Shown piece after piece: positions 40,146 to 50,178 of a stretch of 64,000 nucleotides of DNA. The position numbers were made by a program, and so were the translations under genes. Position 1 is the stretch's first letter. Each line of letters begins with the position of its first letter. The DNA comes from Inquilinus sp. KBS0705. GTDB taxonomy: Bacteria; Bacteroidota; Bacteroidia; Sphingobacteriales; Sphingobacteriaceae. Where the stretch lies: positions 1,612,001-1,676,000 of the forward strand of contig VCCI02000001.1 in assembly GCA_005938025.2 (NCBI GenBank), written 5' to 3'. Below the pieces are notes generated by a model. That model was not told the origin of the DNA. It made no database searches and saw only the letters and a program-made list of their open reading frames with translations.

Positions 40146-41513
40146 CTACTTATACTCTACCGCCCCTACATCAAACCCACCACCTTGTGGCCGTGCCGTG
40201 CCAAAATAATCAAACGTAATACCTTTAGCAGATACATTTGCGCCTGTATTGATCAATGGCGAGGCAGACAGCAAATGAAAATCATCGCCGCTGTAGTTTT
40301 TAAACTGAAGGGCATTAACATCATTTCCCTCGTAATTATTTGAAGCCGTTAGCTTAACGTTGCTATTGTTTTTATGAATGGCTGCACCCGACCCCGCGCC
40401 GATAATAGCATTGTTGATCACCGTATTCATGGGGATAGTTTCAGAATTTAACCTTATCCCATCTCTGATAGTTTTAATAATGGTGTTATTAATAAACTGG
40501 AAGTTTGGCCCCGGCGTGTACCTCGAATCGGCAAAAATGCCATGCTCACCCGAGTTTAGGATGATATTGTTAAACACCAGGTTATCGCCCAGCCCTAATA
40601 CAATTATGCCGTTGCCGGGCGCGTCTTTAACCAGGTTATTGTAGCACTTGCCACCGGTACCCTCGCCTATTTGAATACCATTATTTTGGGCAGCTGCAAA
40701 AGGGCTCACCCCCGGCGACTTCACCGTATTGTTGTAAACCTGGCAATTTTGGGTGGCGCTGCCTACCTGTATGCCTTCGGCACCGGTTTGTTCGGTAGTA
40801 TTGTTATATAGCTTCAGGTTTACCACATTGTGCGGTAAAACGGTACCGCAGGCTGCAGCAACGCCGTCTTTATAAAAAGAGTTTCCTATATAAAAACCTT
40901 CGCCGCCGGTTTGGTGCACGTAGTTATCGTGTATGGTCACATTTTTCATGGTAAAATGGCCGCGCTGAGTGGCTACATCGCAGCCTGGGTCGGTTTTGGC
41001 CATAATGCCTGCAAAGGCACTGTTTTTTACCTCTACGTTGGCTATCTCAAAATCCGAGCTTAGGTCGTCCATGGTCATGCTGATGTTACCGCCGCTTACC
41101 AAAAAACCATATTTAACAGACGCATCGCCATTGCCCAATATTTTAAAGTACTGGCTGTTTTGTGTTTTAAACGCATACGATGCCGTGGGGGCTACATCAA
41201 AGGTAACCTGCCCTCCCTTATTAATAATAGTGATAGGCTTATTAGCGGTACCCTTAAAATTTTTAAGCAATAAAGCCCCGCGGCTACCGGCTGGTATGCA
41301 TATAACCGACCCGGCAGGTATAGCGGCACCATCAACAAACCACTCGGATGGCTGTACGGTATAGGTGCATGATGTAACTGTTATACCGGTATCAATTGGC
41401 GGTTTTTCAGGGTCAGGGTCTTTAATCACAGTCGCTTTTTTGGCGCACATCACAAACGATGTTAAAACCAGCACAGCTAATATCCCACGCATCAAGTAGC
41501 TTTTAATTTTCAT
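40146..41513 (-). CDS. Lipoprotein with right-handed beta-helix
   Basis: This 455-residue protein has a lipoprotein signal (LTSFVMC with Cys23) and a Pro/Asp linker. From about 130 to 430 it carries parallel beta-helix repeats (recurrent NNxI, NxxxGI and VxN rungs such as NGIIVLGLGDNLVFNNIILN). This fold is shared by surface polysaccharide lyases, hydrolases and adhesins. No catalytic triplet was identified, so enzymatic activity is uncertain. It is probably outer-membrane anchored. Confidence 0.85.
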   Translation of the reverse strand: MKIKSYLMRGILAVLVLTSFVMCAKKATVIKDPDPEKPPIDTGITVTSCTYTVQPSEWFVDGAAIPAGSVICIPAGSRGALLLKNFKGTANKPITIINKGGQVTFDVAPTASYAFKTQNSQYFKILGNGDASVKYGFLVSGGNISMTMDDLSSDFEIANVEVKNSAFAGIMAKTDPGCDVATQRGHFTMKNVTIHDNYVHQTGGEGFYIGNSFYKDGVAAACGTVLPHNVVNLKLYNNTTEQTGAEGIQVGSATQNCQVYNNTVKSPGVSPFAAAQNNGIQIGEGTGGKCYNNLVKDAPGNGIIVLGLGDNLVFNNIILNSGEHGIFADSRYTPGPNFQFINNTIIKTIRDGIRLNSETIPMNTVINNAIIGAGSGAAIHKNNSNVKLTASNNYEGNDVNALQFKNYSGDDFHLLSASPLINTGANVSAKGITFDYFGTARPQGGGFDVGAVEYK

Positions 41514-41591
41514 TTATAAATAGTATACGAATTTTTGAACAGAAAGATACAAAAAATAGTTGTGATAAGGGCTCTCGGTGCTTACTGCAAA

Positions 41592-42005
41592 CTATTTACT
41601 GCTAACGCTAACCTCCTGGCACAATTCCACCAATACCCCTCCTGCGCTCTTAGGGTGCACAAAGCAAACCAGTTTATTATCGGCGCCCATTTTTGGTTTG
41701 TCGTTCAATAAAATAAAGCCTTCGGCTTTAAGGCGGGCCATTTCGGCTTCAATATCGGTCACATCAAAAGCTATGTGGTGTATACCTTCGCCTTTTTTAG
41801 CTATAAATTTGGCTATAGGTCCTTCGGGGTCGGTGCTTTCCAGTAACTCAATTTTATTGGGGCCGCTTTGTAAAAAGGCGGTAATTACCCCTTCGGATGC
41901 TACCTCTTCGGTTTTATAAACCGTGGTATTTAGCAACCTTTGGTAGATATTGCCCGTAATGCTGATACTGTTTACCGCTATACCTATATGCTCTATCTTA
42001 TTCAT
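41592..42005 (-). CDS. mce: Methylmalonyl-CoA epimerase
   Basis: This 137-residue protein of the VOC superfamily epimerises (2R)- and (2S)-methylmalonyl-CoA in propionate metabolism. The start MNKIEHIGIAV at 42005 is preferred over 42041. The metal ligands His6, His81 (GIHHIAFDV) and Glu130 (VLVELCQ) fit the epimerase. It is divergent from iscS. Confidence 0.93.
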   Translation of the reverse strand: MNKIEHIGIAVNSISITGNIYQRLLNTTVYKTEEVASEGVITAFLQSGPNKIELLESTDPEGPIAKFIAKKGEGIHHIAFDVTDIEAEMARLKAEGFILLNDKPKMGADNKLVCFVHPKSAGGVLVELCQEVSVSSK

Positions 42006-42079
42006 GTCCAAATATTGTAAATTATTAGCATCAAAATGCAATTTATAGGGGCTAAAGGGTATTAAAGTAAAAGTTTACG

Positions 42080-42087
42080 TATATTTG
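42080..42087 (+). promoter_or_regulatory. -7 promoter element of the isc operon
   Basis: TATATTTG matches TAnnTTTG, 20 bp upstream of the iscS ATG. Confidence 0.6.
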
Positions 42088-42106
42088 CTTTGTTAATTTT
42101 TGACAC

Positions 42107-43318
42107 ATGAACATCCCAATTTATTTAGATAATAACGCTACGACTCCTATGGACCCAAGGGTGCTGGAAGCCATGCTGCCTTACTTTACCCAAAAGTTTG
42201 GTAACGCGGCCAGCCGCAACCACCCTTTTGGCTGGGTAGCCGAAGAAGGCGTTGATTATGCACGCGAGCAGGTAGCCAAACTGATAGGCGCTACCGAAAA
42301 AGAGATCATCTTTACATCGGGCGCTACCGAATCTGACAACCTGGCTATTAAGGGTGTGTTTGAAATGTATAAAGATAAAGGTAACCATATCATTACCACC
42401 GTTACCGAGCACAAGGCTGTTTTAGATGCCTGCAAGCACGTTGAAAAACTTGGCGGCAAGGTTACTTACCTGCCTGTTAAAGAAGACGGCCTGGTTGATT
42501 TAGAGGTTTTAGAAACCGCCATGACACCGCAAACCATACTGGTATCTATCATGTACGGTAACAACGAAATTGGTGTTATACAACCTATAAAACAAATATC
42601 GGCTATTGCCCACAAGCATGGCGCTTTGTTTATGACAGATGCGGTACAGGCTGTTGGTAAAATACCTGTTAATGTAATTGAAGACGGTATAGACCTTTTG
42701 GCTTTATCGGCACATAAAATGTACGGCCCTAAGGGTGTTGGCGCTTTATACGTACGCCGTAAAGGCCCGCGTGTTAAGGTAACCGCACAAATGGATGGTG
42801 GCGGCCACGAGCGCGGTATGCGTTCGGGCACGTTAAACGTACCGGGTATTGTTGGCTTGGGTAAAGCATGTGAAATTTGCAGCCAGGAAATGGAAAGCGA
42901 AGCGATCCGTCTTTCGGGCTTGCGCGATAAATTAGAAAAAGCACTAACCGTATTAGAAGAAAGCTATGTAAATGGTAATGTAGAACACCGCTTACCGCAT
43001 GTAGCCAATATCTCGTTTAAATATGTTGAGGGCGAAGGTTTGATGATGGCCATGAAAGATCTGGCAGTATCATCGGGCTCGGCTTGTACATCGGCATCAT
43101 TAGAGCCATCTTATGTATTAAAAAGCTTAGGATTATCTGATGACCTGGCGCACTCGTCTATCCGTTTTGGTTTGGGCCGCTTTACTACCGAAGAAGAAGT
43201 TGATTACGCTGTTGAAGTAACCAAAAAAGCGGTTACTCACCTGCGCGAACTATCACCACTTTGGGAAATGTTTAAAGAAGGCATAGACCTTGACTCGATT
43301 GAGTGGGCAGAACACTAA
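42107..43318 (+). CDS. iscS: Cysteine desulfurase
   Basis: IscS is the PLP enzyme that takes sulfur from cysteine and passes it as persulfide to IscU. The 403-residue protein starts [19 protein letters not shown] binds Lys in [12 protein letters not shown], and the active-site Cys lies in [14 protein letters not shown]. Class I length and loop support IscS rather than SufS. It is followed by iscU and iscA. Confidence 0.97.
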   Translation: MNIPIYLDNNATTPMDPRVLEAMLPYFTQKFGNAASRNHPFGWVAEEGVDYAREQVAKLIGATEKEIIFTSGATESDNLAIKGVFEMYKDKGNHIITTVTEHKAVLDACKHVEKLGGKVTYLPVKEDGLVDLEVLETAMTPQTILVSIMYGNNEIGVIQPIKQISAIAHKHGALFMTDAVQAVGKIPVNVIEDGIDLLALSAHKMYGPKGVGALYVRRKGPRVKVTAQMDGGGHERGMRSGTLNVPGIVGLGKACEICSQEMESEAIRLSGLRDKLEKALTVLEESYVNGNVEHRLPHVANISFKYVEGEGLMMAMKDLAVSSGSACTSASLEPSYVLKSLGLSDDLAHSSIRFGLGRFTTEEEVDYAVEVTKKAVTHLRELSPLWEMFKEGIDLDSIEWAEH

Positions 43319-43422
43319 TAAATGTACAAATTAGCGGATGCGCAATTTTGCAGATGCTTGATTAAACAATAAAGGGTTAAATCAATAATTCAATAACTCA
43401 CTAATTCAAAATTATAAAAGCT

Positions 43423-43836
43423 ATGGCTTATTCAGATAAAGTAATCGATCATTATACTAACCCCCGCAATGTGGGCACGTTAGATAAAAGCAGCCACAAG
43501 GTTGGTACCGGCCTTGTTGGTGCGCCTGAGTGCGGCGACGTTATGCGCCTGCAAATACAGGTTGATGAAAACAACATCATCACCGATGCTAAATTTAAAA
43601 CATTTGGCTGCGGTTCGGCAATCGCGTCCTCATCTTTAGCTACCGAGTGGTTAAAAGGTAAAAGCGTTGACGATGCCATGAAAATAGATAATATGGACAT
43701 TGTAGAAGAACTTGCGCTTCCGCCGGTGAAGATACACTGCTCGGTTTTAGCAGAAGATGCTATAAAAGCAGCCATCAACGATTTCCGCGTTAAAAACGGC
43801 ATGGAGCCGATAGCGCTTGAAAAATCACATCACTAA
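43423..43836 (+). CDS. iscU: Iron-sulfur cluster scaffold IscU
   Basis: IscU is the scaffold on which [2Fe-2S] clusters are built. The 137-residue protein has the three conserved cysteines in APECGDVM, TFGCGSA and KIHCSVLAED, with the neighbouring Asp39. It lies between iscS and iscA in the order expected of an isc operon. Confidence 0.97.
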   Translation: MAYSDKVIDHYTNPRNVGTLDKSSHKVGTGLVGAPECGDVMRLQIQVDENNIITDAKFKTFGCGSAIASSSLATEWLKGKSVDDAMKIDNMDIVEELALPPVKIHCSVLAEDAIKAAINDFRVKNGMEPIALEKSHH

Positions 43837-43928
43837 TAAATAGAAGTAAGAACCAAGACGCAAGAGCCAGGACGGAGTTTAAATCTTTATCTTGAATCTT
43901 GATTCTAATATCTTGAATCTAAAGAACA

Positions 43929-44255
43929 ATGGTAACTGTAACTGATAAAGCAAAAGCTAAAATAGATGCACTAATGCAGGATAGCGGTCTGGATGCCTCT
44001 TATTTTCTGCGTGTATCTGTACAGGGCGGCGGCTGCTCGGGTTTGTCATACAACCTCGATTTTGATAACGAGGAGAAAAAAGGCGACCAGTTTTTTGAAG
44101 ATCGCGGCGTACGCTTCGCCCTCGATATGAAATCGTTTTTATACCTGGCCGGCACCGAGCTTGATTTTAGCGACGGGCTTAACGGCAAAGGCTTTAACTT
44201 TCATAACCCCAACGCTACCCGCACCTGCGGCTGCGGCGAAAGTTTTTCGGTATAA
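43929..44255 (+). CDS. iscA: Iron-sulfur carrier IscA/ErpA-type
   Basis: This 108-residue A-type carrier has the cysteine motif GGGCSGLSY (about 35-43) and the terminal CGCGESF. It transfers clusters from IscU to targets. The operon lacks hscA, hscB and fdx here. Confidence 0.92.
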   Translation: MVTVTDKAKAKIDALMQDSGLDASYFLRVSVQGGGCSGLSYNLDFDNEEKKGDQFFEDRGVRFALDMKSFLYLAGTELDFSDGLNGKGFNFHNPNATRTCGCGESFSV

Positions 44256-44281
44256 TAATATTGTAATAACATAAAATGTAA

Positions 44282-44315
44282 AAAAGGTTGATTATATTTA
44301 GATAGTCAACCTTTT
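44282..44315 (+). terminator. Terminator of the isc operon
   Basis: AAAAGGTTGA pairs with TCAACCTTTT around a 14-base loop. It lies 27 bp after the iscA stop and just before the next gene, so some read-through is possible. Confidence 0.75.
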
Positions 44316-44325
44316 CGCATTTATT

Positions 44326-44781
44326 ATGGAAAATAAATCGCTGGTTATTTTAGGCAGCAACCGCAAAAACAGCCTTACCGAAGCCATTACCCGCAAGGCT
44401 TTGCAGCAAACAGATTTCGACCTTATCGATCTGCTCGACCACAAAATAGCCCACTACAATTACGATGGCAACTACCCTGCCGACGATGAATTTGAAGCCA
44501 TTATAAGCAAGGCACTACCCTATCAAAACATTGTATTTGCCACCCCAGTGTACTGGTACAGCATGAGCGGCGTTATGAAGGTATTTTTTGACCGGCTGAC
44601 GGATCTTATCACCATAAAAAAAGATACCGGCAGGCAATTGCGCGGTAAAACAGCTTACATGATAGCCGTAGGTGCCGACCCTGCCATCCCCGAGGGCTTT
44701 GAAACGCCGTTTAAGCACACATCGGCCTACTTAGGCCTAAACTATAAGGGCTGTACTTACTTCCCCACTAACAAAAGCTAA
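44326..44781 (+). CDS. NAD(P)H-dependent FMN reductase, flavodoxin-like
   Basis: This 151-residue flavodoxin-fold protein has a phosphate loop GSNRKNSLT and the FMN-ring motif TPVYWYSMSGVMKVFFDRL (about 74-92). It belongs to the NADPH-dependent FMN reductase/iron-sulfur-flavoprotein-like family. It is shorter than typical members but complete at both ends. It lies directly after the isc genes, but separated by their terminator. Confidence 0.85.
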   Translation: MENKSLVILGSNRKNSLTEAITRKALQQTDFDLIDLLDHKIAHYNYDGNYPADDEFEAIISKALPYQNIVFATPVYWYSMSGVMKVFFDRLTDLITIKKDTGRQLRGKTAYMIAVGADPAIPEGFETPFKHTSAYLGLNYKGCTYFPTNKS

Positions 44782-44862
44782 ACAATAATAACCCCTTTTA
44801 GATGTTTGATTTGACTGCTAAAAAACATAAGTTTGTTATAGTATAAAACCAATATAAACTTC

Positions 44863-46776
44863 ATGAACATTGTAGCTGAGCAATCAACTATCCCGGAACT
44901 TATCCGCAATATTGTCGCGAACATACACCCTGATACCCACACCTTTTTAATACATAAGGTAAAAGATACCTGGGTAGAAATATCATACCGGGAAGCTTTA
45001 GAAAAAATTGACGCTATATCGGCCTGGTTCCTTAGCATCGGTATTAAAAAAGGCGATCGCCTGGCCCTGATAATGGATAACGGCCCCGATTATATATATT
45101 ACGACCAGGCCCTGCAGCAAATTGGCGCGGTTAACACTTCTATTTACCCCACCCTATCTGAGGCGGAGATGGAGTACATCATCAACGATTCGGAAGCGCG
45201 TACCATTATTGCCGGCAACCCTTTCCTGTTTCGTAAAGTACTGAAAATTGCCAACGACTGCCCTTCGCTAATACGCATTATACCGGCCTTTGATGACTTT
45301 GAGAAGTTTACCGAAAAGCTAAAATTAAACGCCGGCGTTTGCAGCTTTAAACAGGTGATAGACGAGGGCCGCACGCTGATAAACCAGTATGCACAGGCCA
45401 TTAACGCCGCACGCGAAGCCATACTACCAAGCGACCTATCCTGCCTTATTTATACATCGGGTACTACGGGTACGCCAAAGGGGGTAATGCTTACGCACCA
45501 CAACCTAACCGAGAATTGTAAAGTAAGCCTTTACCAGATACCCATTATCGAAAGCTCGGATATGTTTTTGTCGTTCTTGCCTTTATCGCATGTGTTTGAG
45601 CGTACAGCCACCTATTATATCTGCATGAACAAGGGCTGCGCCATAGCATTCGCGCAAAGCCTTGATCTGTTGGCCAAAAACATGGCCGAGGTAAAACCAA
45701 CGGTAATGTGCTGTGTACCGCGCCTGCTGGAGCGTATACACGATAAGGCCATGAAAAACGGCCTGGCTGCAGGTGGTGTTAAAACTAAAATATTTAAATG
45801 GGCGCTTAAAACCGGCCGCGAAGCACGGTTATTAAGTGAGGCAGGTAAAAAAACCGGCCTTATATTAAGCGCCGAGCTTAAACTGGCCGATAAACTGGTA
45901 TTCAGTAAGATTAAAGAAAAAACAGGCGGCAGGCTAAAAGTACTGCTATCCGGCGGAGGTGCTTTACCTAAAAACATCGGTGAGTTTTTTGGCGATATCG
46001 GCATTAAATTATTAGAGGGTTTCGGGCTTACAGAGACCTCGCCGGTAATGTCGGTAACTGAGGATGACCGCATTATTTATGGCACTGTAGGGCGCATTAT
46101 ACCCGGTATTGAGGTAGGTATACAAAACGTAGATACCAAACAGATATACACCAAACAAACGCATGATAACTTTAACCCTAATTACGAATCGGAAGAAGGT
46201 GAGATCATCGTTCGCGGGCATTGCGTGATGAAGGGTTACTGGAAAAAGCCCGAAGAGACCGCCGCGGTGATAGACCCCGATGGCTGGTTCCATACCGGCG
46301 ATATTGGCCGTTTTTACAGGGGTAACCTGCAAATAACCGACCGGCTGAAAAACATGATCGTTAACGCCTACGGTAAAAACGTGTACCCTACCCCGGTAGA
46401 GAACACCTACCTTAAAAGCCCGCGTATTGAGCAGGTATTTTTAATTGGCGATAAACGCGAATACATTACCGCCATATTGGTACCCGGCCGCGAACTGTTG
46501 CAGGAAACCTTTAAGCTAAGCGACGACTTTTTTGAAAAACCCGAACTGTTTATAGAAGATAAAGAAATTGTAGACTGGATTGGACAGGAGGTTAAGCGCC
46601 TATCAAACGAGTTGGCCAAATTTGAACGGATTAAAAACTTTAAGGTAAAACGCCTGCCTTTTAGCATGGAAGCGGGCGAGATAACCCCCACCCTTAAGGC
46701 CAAACGCAAGGTGATAGAGAAAAAATACGCCGAAGATATAGACGAGCTATATTTACAAGAAGCAGACGCGGATTAA
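44863..46776 (+). CDS. Long-chain fatty-acid--CoA ligase
   Basis: This 637-residue ANL-family adenylate-forming enzyme activates fatty acids as acyl-CoA. The AMP signature YTSGTTGTPKGVML lies near 198-211. The GLTETSPV, WFHTGDIG and GKNVYPTPVE motifs follow, with the hinge and catalytic Lys near the C-terminus. Length and the KKGDRLALIMDNG start fit the FadD15-type long-chain ligase. It may be cotranscribed with the CPBP protease 17 bp downstream. Confidence 0.95.
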   Translation: MNIVAEQSTIPELIRNIVANIHPDTHTFLIHKVKDTWVEISYREALEKIDAISAWFLSIGIKKGDRLALIMDNGPDYIYYDQALQQIGAVNTSIYPTLSEAEMEYIINDSEARTIIAGNPFLFRKVLKIANDCPSLIRIIPAFDDFEKFTEKLKLNAGVCSFKQVIDEGRTLINQYAQAINAAREAILPSDLSCLIYTSGTTGTPKGVMLTHHNLTENCKVSLYQIPIIESSDMFLSFLPLSHVFERTATYYICMNKGCAIAFAQSLDLLAKNMAEVKPTVMCCVPRLLERIHDKAMKNGLAAGGVKTKIFKWALKTGREARLLSEAGKKTGLILSAELKLADKLVFSKIKEKTGGRLKVLLSGGGALPKNIGEFFGDIGIKLLEGFGLTETSPVMSVTEDDRIIYGTVGRIIPGIEVGIQNVDTKQIYTKQTHDNFNPNYESEEGEIIVRGHCVMKGYWKKPEETAAVIDPDGWFHTGDIGRFYRGNLQITDRLKNMIVNAYGKNVYPTPVENTYLKSPRIEQVFLIGDKREYITAILVPGRELLQETFKLSDDFFEKPELFIEDKEIVDWIGQEVKRLSNELAKFERIKNFKVKRLPFSMEAGEITPTLKAKRKVIEKKYAEDIDELYLQEADAD

Positions 46777-46793
46777 GTGCGGATATAAAAAAC

Positions 46794-47513
46794 ATGCTGA
46801 AAGAAATTTTCGAGGTTAGCCATTACCCTGCGCTTGATAATAACCAGGCCTTTATCAAAAAGCTGTTATTGCTGTTACAGGTATACGGCATCCTTTTCGC
46901 GGTGATGATATTGAGCGCGCCGTTATCCTCCATGGGCGATTATGTGGTTACCCATGTTTTACATTACAAAAGCATTAACCAGCAATACAAAACTTCGATG
47001 GATGGCTTTTTTCGCAAGTATGGTTATTTAAAAGCCGCCCTTTATATATGCCTGCTTGGCCCTCTGTTAGAAGAGACAGTTTTTCGCCTGGTGCTATCCT
47101 TAAAAAGGCAACACATTGCCATAGCTGTTGCGACGGCTTTATTCTTGTTTGTGAGTTTGGTGCCGGGCTTTAAGGCCCTAAACATTTGGATAAGTACCGG
47201 CGTACGCTTATTGTTATTGATAGCCGGGTATTTGGTACTAATAAACAGTTTACCAAAGCAAGTGCTTATTAATAACACCCTGCATACCCGCATTATTATT
47301 ACCTCGATACTGCTGTTTGGCCTGGTACACATTACTAATTTTGTGCCCCTGCAATGGCCTATCATATTTATGTACCCGCTGTTTGTAATACCACAGCTGT
47401 TAATGGGCTGGGCATTAACTTATACCCGGTTTAAAAGCGGTTTTTTTTGGGGAGTGGCACTACACGTTATTATCAATAGCGTATCTACCCTGCTGCACTT
47501 GAGCATCAAATAA
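46794..47513 (+). CDS. CPBP-family intramembrane glutamic protease
   Basis: This 239-residue membrane protein has helices near 26-46, 83-103, 110-125, 140-155 and later. The CPBP (ABI/Rce1-like) motifs are EETVFR (about 89-94), HITNF and HVIINSV. The Glu pair is the expected catalytic site. Substrate unknown; related proteins process prenylated proteins or bacteriocin leaders. It lies 17 bp after the acyl-CoA ligase. Confidence 0.9.
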   Translation: MLKEIFEVSHYPALDNNQAFIKKLLLLLQVYGILFAVMILSAPLSSMGDYVVTHVLHYKSINQQYKTSMDGFFRKYGYLKAALYICLLGPLLEETVFRLVLSLKRQHIAIAVATALFLFVSLVPGFKALNIWISTGVRLLLLIAGYLVLINSLPKQVLINNTLHTRIIITSILLFGLVHITNFVPLQWPIIFMYPLFVIPQLLMGWALTYTRFKSGFFWGVALHVIINSVSTLLHLSIK

Positions 47514-47580
47514 AAGATGATACCGATTTTGTGGTGATCATACCATCGGTGTTGGGAAGATTAGATAGTGCCGGGAATGC

Positions 47581-47712
47581 GCGATTCCCTCCTTGGGGAA
47601 GGAGGAGGTAGGGATTAATCAGGTGTTCAACTCATTTATGACTCATTGTTCATAAACCCCTCCCTGCCTTTATGCTCATTTACAACCGCACCCCTCCACG
47701 AGGAGGGAATTT
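47581..47712. repeat. Inverted ATTCCCTCCT repeat pair
   Basis: ATTCCCTCCTTGGGGAAGG (from 47584) and its reverse-complement-like partner (ending GAGGAGGGAAT at 47710) face each other across about 100 bp. Polypurine/polypyrimidine stretches lie between. No gene was seen in this gap (47514-47777). Confidence 0.65.
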
Positions 47713-47777
47713 AAAAAGCCTTCCGAACAGTGGTAATGACAATACCAACAATGGCCTGAAAAATCAGATGCGACCCA

Positions 47778-48794
47778 TCATTTCAAAAACGATTCCTTGG
47801 GTACATACTTCCAAAAATCGTTTAGCTGGCCGGGGTTGCCGGTGCCTATATAGCCAATACCGTCAATAGCAAAGGTTATCATATCGTAACGCTGCACACC
47901 TGGGAAATTGGTGATCTTTATCCAGCTATCTTTTAAACTATCATACTTATACCAGTCGTCGGCTGTTTCGGTAACGGTAGACCCAAAACCTACATAGCCA
48001 TTAGTACCTATGGCAAACTGCCCGCTAAAAGCCCTGCCATCTGCCGGAAAATCGGCTACCTTAGTCCACTTATCTGCAGCAGCGTCATACTGCCAAAAAT
48101 CTTTTGGGGTAATATCTGGTGTTTTGCCCCCTATACCCGCGTAGCCTTTGTTGCCAATTACAAAAGCGGCTACCCCAAAGCTACCTGTACCGGGGTAATC
48201 GGCAACGCGGGTCCACCTGTTGGCCGTTGCATCATATTTATAAAAATCCTTAAAGTTTTTATCGTAGTTATTGTCGGTACCCAAGCCCATATAACCTACG
48301 CCATTTATGGAAAAGGCTATAACATTCTCGCGCTCTACACCAATAAAATCAGCCTTGCGTGTCCATTTGTTAGTGGCAGGGTTATACTCCCAAAAATCGG
48401 TGTTTTGGGGTTCAGTATCGCCGGGCGTTTCAACCCGCTGGCCATAGCCGGTACCCACATAAGCCTTACCATTAATGGTAAACCCACGTATATATTCGCC
48501 CGCCTGCCCGGGGTAATCGGCTTTTCGCGTCCACTTATCGGTAGTAGGGTCATACTCCCAAAAATCGTTCACTAATATGGTGGTAAAGCCATCACCTACG
48601 TTACCGCCCAAAATATACCCTTTGCTGCCAATGCTAAAGCCAAACGAGCGCACACGCCCCATGCCCGGGAAATCGCCAAGTTGCGTCCACAAACCTGGTA
48701 AGGCATTTTCGCTATTAGGCACAAATGGTTCCTTTTTACAGGATGTAAAAGATAACGCCAGCACCAGCAGCAGGCCACATTTTTTTAATAGCAT
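47778..48794 (-). CDS. Kelch-repeat lipoprotein
   Basis: This 338-residue protein has a lipoprotein signal (FTSC with Cys19). It carries six kelch-type blades (about 35-330), each with the pattern NDFWEYDPTTDKWTRKADYPG and a Gly-rich turn. It forms a beta-propeller and is probably surface-exposed or periplasmic. No substrate-binding enzyme module is present; binding or scaffold function is likely. Confidence 0.88.
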   Translation of the reverse strand: MLLKKCGLLLVLALSFTSCKKEPFVPNSENALPGLWTQLGDFPGMGRVRSFGFSIGSKGYILGGNVGDGFTTILVNDFWEYDPTTDKWTRKADYPGQAGEYIRGFTINGKAYVGTGYGQRVETPGDTEPQNTDFWEYNPATNKWTRKADFIGVERENVIAFSINGVGYMGLGTDNNYDKNFKDFYKYDATANRWTRVADYPGTGSFGVAAFVIGNKGYAGIGGKTPDITPKDFWQYDAAADKWTKVADFPADGRAFSGQFAIGTNGYVGFGSTVTETADDWYKYDSLKDSWIKITNFPGVQRYDMITFAIDGIGYIGTGNPGQLNDFWKYVPKESFLK

Positions 48795-48865
48795 ATTGGT
48801 TTATTGGGAAGAAGAATAAATATAGCTTATTTACCAATAATAATACGACAAAAAAGGCTAGTGGT

Positions 48866-49489
48866 TTACCCGTTCAACAATTTTTGAAAGGCATCAATAT
48901 ATTGGCCCACATGCAGGCCATCCATTAAACCGTGGTGCACCGTAATAGAAACCGGCATGCTGCGTTTACCCCCCGCTTCGGTTACCATACCAAATGATAT
49001 TTTGGGGATACTATCTTTAAACGAAAAGCTGCGGGCATGGGTAAGCGCCGTAAAATTTATCCATGGCATAGCCGAGTAGTGTATCACGTTTTCGCCCTGG
49101 TTAGATGGCTCCAGCCCGGTAGTGGCCTGCACACGCTCTATCTCCTGTTTGGCCCCTTCTGCAAACTCGGTAAAGGCAGGTTGATAGTTGATATACGAGA
49201 ACCCAAAAGTGCCATTAGGGCGATTAATAGTGGCCGAGGCATGCACCTCGTCGTAAACAAATACCTCGTTATCAATGATGCGGTATTTAAAGGCTTCGGT
49301 TTGGTTAGCGGCCGTGAGCGAACAATGCAGGTAGTACAAAAAGAATGATACCCCTTGCTGCTTTGCTTTATGATAAGCGTTGGTGCAATCTACATTTACG
49401 GTAACGCTAAAAAAGGGTTCCTCAAAACTGTTAAAAAAGTTAAAATGATCCCGGCGGGGCCAGTTACTTAGGTCTATTTTAGTTTTCAT
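48866..49489 (-). CDS. Chloramphenicol acetyltransferase-like protein
   Basis: This 207-residue trimeric acyltransferase of the CatA fold has the catalytic motif HHGLMDG with His186 and Asp190 (HHxxxDG in the family). The KIDLSNWPRRDHFNFF start is typical of classical type A CATs. Whether it acetylates chloramphenicol is unproven; chromosomal members in environmental Bacteroidota may have other substrates. It follows a HAD phosphatase by 1 bp. Confidence 0.85.
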   Translation of the reverse strand: MKTKIDLSNWPRRDHFNFFNSFEEPFFSVTVNVDCTNAYHKAKQQGVSFFLYYLHCSLTAANQTEAFKYRIIDNEVFVYDEVHASATINRPNGTFGFSYINYQPAFTEFAEGAKQEIERVQATTGLEPSNQGENVIHYSAMPWINFTALTHARSFSFKDSIPKISFGMVTEAGGKRSMPVSITVHHGLMDGLHVGQYIDAFQKLLNG

Positions 49490-49490
49490 A

Positions 49491-50174
49491 CTACAAAAAG
49501 TCCAGTATTTGAGTTATTACTTCTGCGCTTTTAAAACGTTCGTTATCAATGCTATCCTCAATGGTTTCGTGCGCCCATGTAATGTGGTAAGGCACATGTA
49601 CCGCGTAGCCGCCAATATTAAGCACCGGCAACACATCGCTTTTTAGCGAATTGCCTACCATTAACAGTTCGGGTGGCTGTATATCTAAATGCCTGATGAG
49701 TTTTTGGTAATTGGCGTCGTCCTTCTCGCTCATTATTTCGATATGATGAAAGTAATGGCTCAATCCCGATTTTTTAAGTTTACGTTCCTGATCAAGCAGG
49801 TCGCCTTTGGTGGCTACCACCAGGCGGTATTTGCCTTTCAAGGATTGCAGCACATGCTCTACCCCATCCAGCAGCTCAATAGGCTGGTTAAGCATTTGCT
49901 TGCCCAGGTTGGTAATTTGCTCTATAACGCCAATACTGATGGTTCCGCCGCTAATTTTTAACGCCGCCTCTATCATCGATAAGATAAAACCTTTTATGCC
50001 ATAGCCATATAAAGGCAGGTTGGCAAGCTCAATTTTCAACAGCTCGCGCTCCAGTTCGTGCTGCGATGCATAATCCGCCAGTAAGCGGCAAAACTGCTCT
50101 TCTGTTTGCCTAAAGTAGGGTTCGTTTACCCAAAGGGTATCATCGGCGTCAAAAGCAATTACTTTAATATTCAT
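49491..50174 (-). CDS. HAD-family hydrolase
   Basis: This 227-residue haloacid dehalogenase-like phosphatase has motif I FDADDTLW (Asp9, Asp11), motif II as ATK near 120, and motif III/IV GNSLKSDV. The YjjG-like helical cap is of C1 type. Substrate unknown. It is the first gene of a two-gene unit with the CAT-like gene. A -7 element lies 5 bp upstream of its start codon. Confidence 0.9.
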   Translation of the reverse strand: MNIKVIAFDADDTLWVNEPYFRQTEEQFCRLLADYASQHELERELLKIELANLPLYGYGIKGFILSMIEAALKISGGTISIGVIEQITNLGKQMLNQPIELLDGVEHVLQSLKGKYRLVVATKGDLLDQERKLKKSGLSHYFHHIEIMSEKDDANYQKLIRHLDIQPPELLMVGNSLKSDVLPVLNIGGYAVHVPYHITWAHETIEDSIDNERFKSAEVITQILDFL

Positions 50175-50178
50175 GTGG

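Noticed and set aside
45615..46073. Minus-strand ORF in the acyl-CoA ligase gene
   Set aside because: It is antisense to a well-supported enzyme with intact motifs.
47672..47869. 65-codon plus-strand ORF after the CPBP gene
   Set aside because: It runs through the repeat and into the antisense of the kelch gene; no ribosome-binding site or family resemblance.
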